From the NCBI RefSeq assembly GCF_015355755.1, contig NZ_JACVEE010000002.1, positions 1,054,001-1,118,000 on the forward strand: a stretch of DNA of 64,000 nt, in the 5' to 3' direction. Every line of letters begins with the position of its first letter. Positions within the stretch are counted from its first letter, which is position 1. Shown in pieces: positions 34,233 through 41,527 of the stretch. A model generated the notes under the pieces. That model was not told where the DNA came from, did no database searches, and was given only the letters and a program-made list of their open reading frames with translations. Position numbers and translations under genes: made by a program. Origin of the DNA: Nocardia sp. XZ_19_385 (GTDB lineage Bacteria > Actinomycetota > Actinomycetes > Mycobacteriales > Mycobacteriaceae).

Positions 34233-35338
34233 CGGTCCCCTCCTCTGGGTCCGGCGGCGGCGCCGGCCGGTGTGCTGCTCGGTGTATCGGCCTCGATCAG
34301 ATCGAGCACCGCGGCGACGATACGCAGCGTGTCGGTGTCGGGCACGGGCCCGTAGAGCGCGGTGCCGACCATGCGCTCGTCGGTGCCGGTGCGCGCGCTG
34401 ACGGCGGCGATGACCTGTTCTGGTTTCGCGTCGGCGGGCACGCCCAGGAGCGGGCGGACCCGGCGCAAGGTGGCCGCGCGCAGTTTCGCCGCGACGTAGT
34501 CGTGGTCGCCGGAGCGCCGGTACAGCGCGGACTGCCCGGCGAGCAGTTCGTTCGCGGCGACCTCGACCGGGCGCGGTTCGCGGACCAGGGCGCCGCGGCG
34601 ACGGGCCCGCCACCACGCCAGTGCGGCCCCGGCGATCAGGAATTGCAATCCGCCGAACGCCAGCCACGCGGGCAGGCGGGTGAAGATCGAGTCCTGGCCG
34701 GAGCAGAAGATCCAGCAGGTGTCGTCGTCCTCAGGCCGTTTCGGCGGCGGGATATCCGGCTGTTGCGGCGGTTTCGGCGCGGGTGGCGTGCCGAGCGCGT
34801 TGAGCGCGCCCCACAGCACCAAGGCCAGCGCGATCGAAGCCAGCACGCCGGCCCAGAATTTCGGGTTCCGCAGCAGTCGGGGAACCGCGGGTAGCTCGCG
34901 GCGCTTACGTGCGCCGACCTCGACCGGGTCGGTCTCGACCGGTCCCTTCTTGGGTCCTGGTGCGGCCTGTGAGTATCGGTCGGCGAGTTCGAGCCGCCGG
35001 TATTCGTCCTCGGTGGCGCTGCGGCCGCCGTAGACGACCTCGTCGAAACTGCGTGCCGCGGGCTGGATCTCGGTGGTCACCTCGAGCGGTAGCGCACCCG
35101 AGACGTCCTGAGCCGTTTCGTCCGCGGTGCGCGAACGCCGGACCTCGAGCACGCCGCCCTGTTCCAGGCCGCGCACCATGGCCCGGAATCGCTCCCGCAG
35201 CGCACGGTCGTAGTCACGATTCGCGGCGGCGGCATCGGCCGCGCCGCGGTGCTGGGCGGCCGAGCCCAGCGGCGGGATCTCGGGCGCGGGGTCTTCCGCC
35301 GGGGGCCGCCAGAATTCGATTTCGACGGGATCGCTCAT
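34229..35338 (-). CDS. DUF4129 domain membrane protein
   Basis: 369 residues. A cytoplasmic N-terminus begins EIEFWRPPAEDPAPEIPPLGSAAQHRGAAD without a signal peptide. Two membrane helices (about 165-185 and 220-240) bracket a Pro-rich external loop (PPAPKPPQQPDIPPPKRPED) with two Cys. The C-terminal DUF4129 domain has AANELLAGQSALYRRSGDHDYVAAKLRAATLRRVRPLLG. The domain is always found with MoxR/DUF58 or transglutaminase-like genes, and its biochemical role is unknown. It overlaps its neighbours by four bases on both sides, so all four genes form one translationally coupled unit. Confidence 0.85.
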
Positions 35339-36237
35339 CGCACTTGCTCCGGGATTCGGATGTCGAGACCCTCACGGCGGCAGCGCAGGTCGAGGTAGGA
35401 CACCACCCGCGTCGCCGATTCGACCAGCTCACCGAACGCGAGGAACAGCAGCATTGCGGAGGTGGTCAGCGTGACCACCGTCCACATGCGGGTACCGGAG
35501 AAATCGGCGATGAACAGCCCCAGGCCGAGCAGCGGAAGCATCAGCAGAAGCAACAGCCCGCGATGCGCCAGCCACAAACCGGTGAGCGACCATTCCTTCC
35601 CGGCGACAAGCAGTTTCGTGCGACCTGCGGCCGTGGTCCGGTCGGCCCGTTCGGCGAAGATCACCGGCACGGCGACATAGTGCCGTACCCGCCATCGGCC
35701 GACGAAGGGCACACCGAAGAACGCGAACAGCACCAGCAGGGTGATCCCGAGCGCGGGGACGGCATTGAGCAGTAAGCAGAAGGCTATGAAGGTCACGGCC
35801 CAGATCAGCGTGTAGGGCAGTTCGAACAGCGCCATCGGCTGCACGACAGACCCCATGCGATCCAGCGCGGCCCGCCACCCGATCCGCCGCCCGGCGACAT
35901 CGGCCAGCCCCAGCGCGACGGTCGTCCCACGGAGTAGGAAGCGCAGCGCCCACGCGGCAAGGACTGTGGACAGGACCGCGGCCCACCAGATGCCGTCATC
36001 GGATCCGTCGGTCAGCGTCGAAACACCCACGGTGACGGCCATGACGAAGATCTCGGCCACCACCAGCCCCGCCGCCGCGAGCCGGACCAGCGCCCCGATA
36101 TTGGCCTGGACCAGCGCGAACGGTACGTCGAGCAGTTCACGGAAGGTCAACGGGCGCACCGGCACCGTCGGTCCTACTGACCCTGGTGCCGGATCGTCTT
36201 CCGCCCCGACGGCACCGGCCGGGTCGGCTGGTAACAC
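35335..36237 (-). CDS. Multi-pass membrane protein heading the MoxR operon
   Basis: 300 residues from GTG 36237. A short acidic N-terminus is followed by RPLTFRELLDVPFALVQANIGALVRLAA, then about six membrane helices with a long GVPFVGRWRVRHYVAVPVIFAERADRTTAAGRTKLLVAGKEW loop. This pattern resembles the actinobacterial membrane proteins related to the membrane domain of glycerophosphoryl diester phosphodiesterase, but I see no catalytic domain. It has the same place as Rv3689/Rv3691-like genes near moxR2. The role is unknown. Confidence 0.78.
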   Translation of the reverse strand: MLPADPAGAVGAEDDPAPGSVGPTVPVRPLTFRELLDVPFALVQANIGALVRLAAAGLVVAEIFVMAVTVGVSTLTDGSDDGIWWAAVLSTVLAAWALRFLLRGTTVALGLADVAGRRIGWRAALDRMGSVVQPMALFELPYTLIWAVTFIAFCLLLNAVPALGITLLVLFAFFGVPFVGRWRVRHYVAVPVIFAERADRTTAAGRTKLLVAGKEWSLTGLWLAHRGLLLLLMLPLLGLGLFIADFSGTRMWTVVTLTTSAMLLFLAFGELVESATRVVSYLDLRCRREGLDIRIPEQVR

Positions 36238-36317
36238 GCGGCCGAGTCTAGAGCGTCCGCGCGGCTCCCGTCACCTCGGTAAACGCAGGTCCGGGCGGAG
36301 CGTCGGCCACGCAGCGG

Positions 36318-36893
36318 TCAGGCGGACGGAGAATCCGGCTGCCCGAGGAGGCGCGCGACGACCTGGCGGTACAGGGCGGGTTCCACCGGTGGCAGCCCCA
36401 GCAGAGCGCGGAGGTAGACGCCGTCGCCGACCAGGCTGACGATCTGGGCCTGGATCGGGTCGGGGATTTCGCTGTCCAGGCCCGCCTGCCACTTGGTCAT
36501 CACCTCGTCGAGGGCGCGGTCGACCTCGTCCACGTCGCTGTCCTGCGGCCCGTCGAGGGTGCGCATGGCGGCGAGCATGGAGCGCTGCACCGCGATCTCC
36601 AGGGCGTCGTCCTCGTCATCCGGGTGCGGAGCTTGCAGGTACCACTCGGCGACCGATTTGCCCTCGGCGACGGCGGTTTCCAGCTGCTGATCGGAGCGTT
36701 CGCCGAGGCGTCGGACCAGGCCGGCGAGCAGGGCGTCCTTGGATTTGTAGTGGTAGAGCAGCCCGCCCTTGGAGACACCGGCCGCGGCGGCGACATTCTC
36801 CAGGGTCACCTGGGACATGCCCTTTTCCAAGAGCAGTGTCTCCAGTGCGTCGAGGATGCGGTCGCGGGTACTGGCGGGGTCGCGAGTCGTCAC
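36318..36893 (-). CDS. TetR-family repressor of the divergent MFS exporter
   Basis: 191 residues from GTG 36893. N-terminal TetR helix-turn-helix: TRDRILDALETLLLEKGMSQVTLENVAAAAGVSKGGLLYHYKSKDALL (about 9-56). The remaining 135 residues form the ligand-binding/dimer domain, of the type with EYLQAP-like WYLQAPHPDDEDD and GDGVYLRALLG. It is divergent from an MFS drug exporter, with two near-identical palindromes between them, the classical arrangement for auto-repression and drug-induced export. A small toxic molecule is the expected inducer (inference). Confidence 0.93.
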   Translation of the reverse strand: MTTRDPASTRDRILDALETLLLEKGMSQVTLENVAAAAGVSKGGLLYHYKSKDALLAGLVRRLGERSDQQLETAVAEGKSVAEWYLQAPHPDDEDDALEIAVQRSMLAAMRTLDGPQDSDVDEVDRALDEVMTKWQAGLDSEIPDPIQAQIVSLVGDGVYLRALLGLPPVEPALYRQVVARLLGQPDSPSA

Positions 36894-36896
36894 GAT

Positions 36897-36925
36897 TTGT
36901 CACTGTACCGTCTGGACGGTAAATC
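36897..36925 (+). promoter_or_regulatory. Candidate promoter of the MFS gene overlapping operator 1
   Basis: TTGTCA (36897-36902) and TAAATC (36920-36925) are 17 bases apart, and the first operator fills the spacer, so bound repressor would exclude RNA polymerase. Confidence 0.45.
36907..36920. promoter_or_regulatory. TetR operator 1
   Basis: ACCGTCTGGACGGT, a perfect 6+6 inverted repeat with a 2-base centre, preceded by ACTGT. Confidence 0.7.
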
Positions 36926-36934
36926 TGATACTGT

Positions 36935-36948
36935 ACCGGCTGGACGGT
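36935..36948. promoter_or_regulatory. TetR operator 2
   Basis: ACCGGCTGGACGGT, identical to operator 1 except one base, again preceded by ACTGT. Centre-to-centre spacing is 28 bases. Confidence 0.65.
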
Positions 36949-36971
36949 TCACCTCCGGAAGCAGAAGGAAA

Positions 36972-38519
36972 ATGACCACCAAACCCACCGCCGCACCCGC
37001 CCTGAGCGCACCCGCTCCGGCCCGGGCCACCGCCCGCACCTGGGCCGGTCTCGGCGTCCTCGCACTCGCCCTACTGCTGATCGCGGTGGACGCGACCGTG
37101 CTCGACCTCGCGGTCCCCGCCATCAGCGCCGACCTGGCCCCGACCACCCCGCAGCTGCTGTGGATCATCGACGTCTACTCGTTCGTGCTGGCCGGCCTGC
37201 TGATCACCATGGGCACCCTCGGCGACCGCATCGGACGCCGCCGGCTGCTCCTCATCGGCGCCGCCGGATTCGGCCTGGCCTCGGCCCTGGCCGCCTGGGC
37301 GGTCAGCCCCGAAATGCTGATCGCCGCACGCGTGCTGCAGGGCCTGGCCGGCGCCACGCTGATGCCCGCGACCCTCGGCCTGATCCGCAGCATGTTCGCC
37401 GATCGGCGGCAGCGCACCATCGCCATCTCGGTGTGGGGTGCGATGGCGGGCTCCGGTTCCGCGCTCGGCCCCTTGCTGGGTGGCTGGCTGCTCGAGCACT
37501 ACTGGTGGGGCTCGGTGTTCCTGGTGAACCTGCCGGTGATGGCCCTGCTGATCGTGCTCGCCCCGTTCCTGGTGCCGGAATCGCGCGACCCGAACCCGGG
37601 CCGCTTCGACCTGGCCAGCGCCGGACTGTCGATGCTGGCGTTGATCCCGATCGTCTACGCGGTCAAGGAGACCGCGGCGCACGGCTTCAGCTGGCTCGCG
37701 GTACTCGCCGCGGTGGTCGGTGTGCTGGCGGGCGCGATGTTCCTGCGTCGTCAGGGCCGCTTGGCCGACCCACTGCTCGACCTGGATCTGTTCCGGCGTC
37801 CCCCGTTCCGTGCGGCCGCGCTGACCAATCTGCTGTCGGTCTTCGCGCTCGCGGGCGTGCTGTTCTTCGGCTCGCAGTATCTGCAGCTGGTGCTCGGCCG
37901 CTCACCGCTCGAGGCCGGTGTTCTGCTGGTGCCCGGCATGGTGGGCAGCATCGCCGGTTCACTGGGCGCGGCTTGGCTGGTGCGCTACTGGCGTCCGGTG
38001 CACGTGCTGTGCGGAGCCCTGCTGGTGGCAGCCCTCGGCGCGCTGCTGTTCTTATTGCTGGGCGCTGATCCGTCGGCCGGAGTCACGCCATTCGTCCTCG
38101 GCTTCACCCTGATCGGCATCGGAGCCGGTGTGGCCCTGACGGTTTCGGCCGACATGATCATCAGCTCGGCCCCCGCCGAGCGCGCCGGCAACGCCGCCGC
38201 CATCTCGGAGACGGCCCTGGAAGCCGGTGTAGCCCTTGGTGTCGCGGTACTCGGCAGCGTCGTCATGGGCGTATTCCGGCACGGCTTGGACGCGTCCTCG
38301 GTCCCCGCCGCCCACTCCGGCGCCGCCCGCGAGTCCCTCGGCGGCGCGGTCGAAACCGCCCGCGTCCTACCAGAATCCGCCGCCACCGCCCTACTGGAAT
38401 CGGCCCGCACAGCCTTCGTATCAGGCGTCCACTGGGCAGCCACCGGCACCACGGTCATCCTGCTCCTCACCGCGGTAATGGTGTACCGAGCGGCACGCGC
38501 CAAGACCTCGCCCGACTAG
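36972..38519 (+). CDS. MFS drug exporter, DHA2 (14-TM) family
   Basis: 515 residues from ATG 36972 (GAAGGAAA just upstream); the frame is open further 5' but that part lies opposite the repressor gene. About 14 membrane helices. Motif A appears as GTLGDRIGRRRLLLIG after helix 2. Helix 1 carries LLIAVDATVLDLAVPAI with the DHA2-typical Asp. Motif C-like GSGSALGPLLGGWLLEHYWWGSVFLVNLP follows. These proton-driven antiporters export cationic drugs, antiseptics or own metabolites. Regulated by the divergent TetR protein through two operators. Confidence 0.94.
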   Translation: MTTKPTAAPALSAPAPARATARTWAGLGVLALALLLIAVDATVLDLAVPAISADLAPTTPQLLWIIDVYSFVLAGLLITMGTLGDRIGRRRLLLIGAAGFGLASALAAWAVSPEMLIAARVLQGLAGATLMPATLGLIRSMFADRRQRTIAISVWGAMAGSGSALGPLLGGWLLEHYWWGSVFLVNLPVMALLIVLAPFLVPESRDPNPGRFDLASAGLSMLALIPIVYAVKETAAHGFSWLAVLAAVVGVLAGAMFLRRQGRLADPLLDLDLFRRPPFRAAALTNLLSVFALAGVLFFGSQYLQLVLGRSPLEAGVLLVPGMVGSIAGSLGAAWLVRYWRPVHVLCGALLVAALGALLFLLLGADPSAGVTPFVLGFTLIGIGAGVALTVSADMIISSAPAERAGNAAAISETALEAGVALGVAVLGSVVMGVFRHGLDASSVPAAHSGAARESLGGAVETARVLPESAATALLESARTAFVSGVHWAATGTTVILLLTAVMVYRAARAKTSPD

Positions 38520-38576
38520 CCCGATCCCGCTGCACCCCGGCACATTTCGGCCAGGACGCAGTACGCACACCCTGAA

Positions 38577-38648
38577 CCCCAAGATCATCAGGCACTGGTG
38601 GCGTGGCCTACTCGGGCGATGCCGCCACCAAGTCCTGATGATCTTGGG
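38577..38648. repeat. Palindromic repeat, copy A
   Basis: Perfect 15 bp terminal arms (38578-38592 CCCAAGATCATCAGG and its complement at 38634-38648) enclose a 41-base centre that has its own GGTGGCG/CGCCACC stem and the core CCTACTCGGGCGATGCCGCC. It lies about 60 bases after the MFS stop. Confidence 0.75.
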
Positions 38649-38703
38649 AAGGATCTCCGGGCCCCGGGGTTTGCTCGCATGTGCGCGTTGCGGGTGGTTG
38701 CCC

Positions 38704-38766
38704 TGATCATCAGGCACTGAGGGCGGGCCTACTCGGGCGATGCCGCCATTCAGGCCTGATGATCTT
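38704..38766. repeat. Palindromic repeat, copy B
   Basis: Arms GATCATCAGG (38705-38714) and CCTGATGATC (38755-38764), with the centre sharing CCTACTCGGGCGATGCCGCC exactly with copy A but with a weaker inner stem. Confidence 0.72.
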
Positions 38767-38785
38767 GAAAGTTGCCCGATTCGTC

Positions 38786-38846
38786 CAATGATGTTCGGGG
38801 CGGGGCCTGGTCGGGAGATGCCGCCAGCAGCCCCTGATGATCTCGA
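38786..38846. repeat. Palindromic repeat, copy C (decayed left arm)
   Basis: The right arm CCTGATGATCTCG and core GCCTGGTCGGGAGATGCCGCC are kept with a few substitutions. The left arm (around AATGATGTTCGG) no longer pairs well. It lies about 50 bases before the end of the DUF4407 gene. Confidence 0.6.
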
Positions 38847-38897
38847 AAGGCGTGCAATCGTCAAAGGTGTTCGGGGGGAGGGCTGCTGATGCAGAAG

Positions 38898-40631
38898 TCA
38901 GTTGGAGGGTGGGAGTTCGCGGGGGCCGCGGCGGCCGAGGAGTTGGCGTTTCTTCGGGGCGGACAGTTTGTCGTGGCGATCGGCGTCGGGCAGGGGTGTG
39001 CTCTGCGGGGCGGGGGATTCCGGCAGGGCCGAATAGTGTGGCTGCTGGGTGTAATCCGCGTCGACGACGGTGGCGGCGATGTGGTGGGACTGCGGGGAGT
39101 TCGGGGGCAGTTGGTAGCCGGTTTGGGGGGCGGTCATCGCGGGGGCGTGTGAATCTTGGGTGTCCACTGTGACTTTGCGGGTGCGGCGCAGGGTGAAGGT
39201 GATTTCCTCGACCTCTTCGAAGGCCTGGCGGGCGGTGCGCAGCGGGTGGGTCGCGGTGTCGATGGCGTTCGCGACGAAGGACGGGACCAGGGGGCGGATG
39301 AAGCGGGCGGCGGTGTCGGAGAACGGAACCTGGCCGATGATCGGCAGTTCCAGGCCGCCGTACTTGGGCGCAGGGGACTGGTGCGGCACGAGTTCGCCGG
39401 TGCGGGCGAGCGGCTGGGGGGAGACGGTGGCGGGCAGGTTGGAAGACACGGTGCTGTCCTTTCCGGCCGGAAGTTCGGCGGGTCGCGGGGCTGGCCCGAG
39501 GCGCTCGGGTTCGTTGACGCCGATCTCCAGTCCGCCGAGGGCGGCGATGACGCGTGTGCGCTGGCGCTCCCGATCGATGGCGGTGTCGGCTTCGGCGGCC
39601 AGGCGGGCGGCGGTGAGTTGCTGTTCGGCGCGCAGGTTTTCGGCCTCGGCGCGGACTTCGGCCTGTTTGACGGCGATCGCCGCGTCGGCGGCGCGCTCGG
39701 CCTCGTCCTGGACCGTGCGGAAGGCGTTGTGCCGATCGAAGGAGGTGCTGCCACGCCACCAGCGCAGGATCAGCGGCAGCAGGGCCAGCAAGGTGAACGC
39801 CACGACCGTGAGCAGCCACAGCAGCAGCGCGCCCGCGCTGCCGAAGGCGTGGTCGTGCACGGCGAGCCAGCGCGCGCCCAGGCCACGATCGGCGTCGGTG
39901 AACGCCGCGGATCGGGCTGCGGCGGCGTCCTTTTCCTCGTCGGCGATCCGCTGGTCGGCCGCGTTGATCCGGTCTTGTGCGGCGGTCAGCTGCCGGCGCG
40001 CGTCGCCGAGCATCTCGTTGGCGGTGCGGGCCTCGGGCCCGTTGCCGGGCACGCCGGTGATCCTGGTCTGCGGGCATTCCGGGGTCGGATTGAATTCGCA
40101 CCGCGCGATGACGAGCAGTCGATCGATGTCGGCCTGCGCCTTGGTGATCGCCTGGTCCAACGCACTGCGGTCGGCCCGCGCACTGTCGAGGTCGGTGCGC
40201 GCGGCCACGACCGCGGGCGCTGAATCGACGCCGCGCTGGGCCTTCTCGTCCAGCAGCCGGTCGACGGTCCCGCCGAACAGCACGGTGCTCGCCAACTCCG
40301 CGATCAGCACCCCCGCCAGCACCGCGACCCCGATCCGGGCGAGCTGCCCACTCCGATCGGGTGTGCCGCCGGGCCGGACGGTGGCCAGCGCCCGGCCGAC
40401 CACCCCGGCCAGCAGGGTGACGACGAGCGCGACCGGAACTACAGCGACCAGCGACCAATCGGCCGCGACGAGCGCGAGCGTGGTGACCGCTCCGGCGACC
40501 ACCGCGAACAACGCGACGACAGCACCGGTGACGGCGTAATTGGAGCGTTCGTGTCGATAGACATCAGGCCGATCGGGGTCGTCCCACCGCAGACCCCCGC
40601 CGAGCCAGGTGAACAAGCCGGTGACGGTCAT
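38898..40631 (-). CDS. DUF4407 membrane protein with coiled-coil
   Basis: 577 residues. The N-terminus TWLGGGLRWDDPDRPDVYRHERSNYAVTGAVVALFAVVAG matches the start of DUF4407 proteins. Three helices lie within about residues 35-125. A long external or periplasmic helical region rich in Ala, Asp, Arg and Glu (about 150-240, likely coiled coil, with two Cys around ARCEFNPTPECPQT) follows, then a fourth helix (GALLLWLLTVVAFTLLALLPLIL). A second charged helical stretch (AADAAIAVKQAEVRAEAENLRAEQQ) and a long disordered C-terminal tail of about 200 residues complete it. The function of DUF4407 is unknown. It stands alone, after three palindromic repeats and with a palindrome in its promoter region. 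Confidence 0.82.
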   Translation of the reverse strand: MTVTGLFTWLGGGLRWDDPDRPDVYRHERSNYAVTGAVVALFAVVAGAVTTLALVAADWSLVAVVPVALVVTLLAGVVGRALATVRPGGTPDRSGQLARIGVAVLAGVLIAELASTVLFGGTVDRLLDEKAQRGVDSAPAVVAARTDLDSARADRSALDQAITKAQADIDRLLVIARCEFNPTPECPQTRITGVPGNGPEARTANEMLGDARRQLTAAQDRINAADQRIADEEKDAAAARSAAFTDADRGLGARWLAVHDHAFGSAGALLLWLLTVVAFTLLALLPLILRWWRGSTSFDRHNAFRTVQDEAERAADAAIAVKQAEVRAEAENLRAEQQLTAARLAAEADTAIDRERQRTRVIAALGGLEIGVNEPERLGPAPRPAELPAGKDSTVSSNLPATVSPQPLARTGELVPHQSPAPKYGGLELPIIGQVPFSDTAARFIRPLVPSFVANAIDTATHPLRTARQAFEEVEEITFTLRRTRKVTVDTQDSHAPAMTAPQTGYQLPPNSPQSHHIAATVVDADYTQQPHYSALPESPAPQSTPLPDADRHDKLSAPKKRQLLGRRGPRELPPSN

Positions 40632-40665
40632 GGGATCTCACATCCTCTTATGGCGTCAGGCGAAA

Positions 40666-40696
40666 CTGTCACAGATTCGTTGTGACAGCGTGACAG
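40666..40696. promoter_or_regulatory. Possible operator upstream of the DUF4407 gene
   Basis: CTGTCACA (40666-40673) and TGTGACAG (40681-40688) form an 8 bp inverted repeat, followed by a third half-site GTGACAG (40690-40696), 35-65 bases before the start codon. Confidence 0.4.
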
Positions 40697-41527
40697 GCAC
40701 TCGCCCGACACACCGAGCGCGCGGCCAGGGTTGTGGGCAGCCTCACAATCGGCCGGGGAACCGCCGCTCCGGCAGTGGATTTCGCGGCTGAAGGGGTGTG
40801 CCAGGGGTGCTCTGCGGGGTTGCGCGGCCTTCGGCGGCGAGCTGTGGGGAATCCCACCTAAATCGATAGCTGAGAATGTGCTGTCAGCCACAGGAGGTGA
40901 AAGAGTCCGGACGGTCGGATTCGGCTCCGATGCTCGTCACACCTCGTGTCGGAAATGTCTCAGCCGGTTCCGCAGCGAGGTAGCGGCCGCTGCCTGGTTT
41001 GTCGATCGAGAGCGCGGGGAAATCCACTTCGATGCAGGTCGGAAGGTGGATCCGGATGGGTCCACAAGCTGGCGAACATCAAGTTTCCGCTGGTTGACAC
41101 CCCGGAGCTGGGAATCGATCGGTCCGCACCCGCTGCTTTACACTGGACAACGCGCACGAGTTGGAGGACCGCATGAAGAAGCCCAGCTAGACCTGGTTAT
41201 TAGTCAAACCTAAGTTGGTTGGGCCCCGGACCTGACTTATCGTTTGCTCTTACGCCGAACACAAACTGGTCGGCTGTATCGCCCGCACGGTTCACCCAGC
41301 CGGTGCCCCAGCGTAGCGGGCGACACCCGCAAGGAAGTTAGGAACTAGTAAGAGTTCCGTTACTTCTGAGCACCCCACACCAATGCGGGTGGACAACTGG
41401 AGACGTGACTGCACGCCGGACCATCAGCGCGGCTGGATTCGGAACGTACGGGCGCAGTCTTGACGTAGGCGTTCGATCGGAAAGGCCATTTCTTCTTCGA
41501 AGGCCGACTTTTCTTGAAGGCAGAGGC
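40697..41527. other. Long non-coding leader region of gltBD
   Basis: About 830 bases before gltB. Frames here lack family resemblance. It holds a 5-codon ORF with a good ribosome site (41173-41190), an inverted repeat GGAACT/AGTTCC (41341-41346 and 41353-41358) and small hairpins. No known riboswitch was recognised. Confidence 0.5.
41173..41190 (+). CDS. Possible 5-residue leader peptide upstream of gltB
   Basis: ATG to TAG encoding MKKPS, preceded by GGAGGA at an ideal distance (5 bases). It stands 337 bases before gltB. The strong ribosome site is unusual for a chance start, but five codons are too few for statistical support. Confidence 0.3.
   Translation: MKKPS

Noticed and set aside
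40905..40930. RNase P-like AGTCCGGAC motif
   Set aside because: Only a few bases of the conserved core are present and no surrounding RNase P structure fits.
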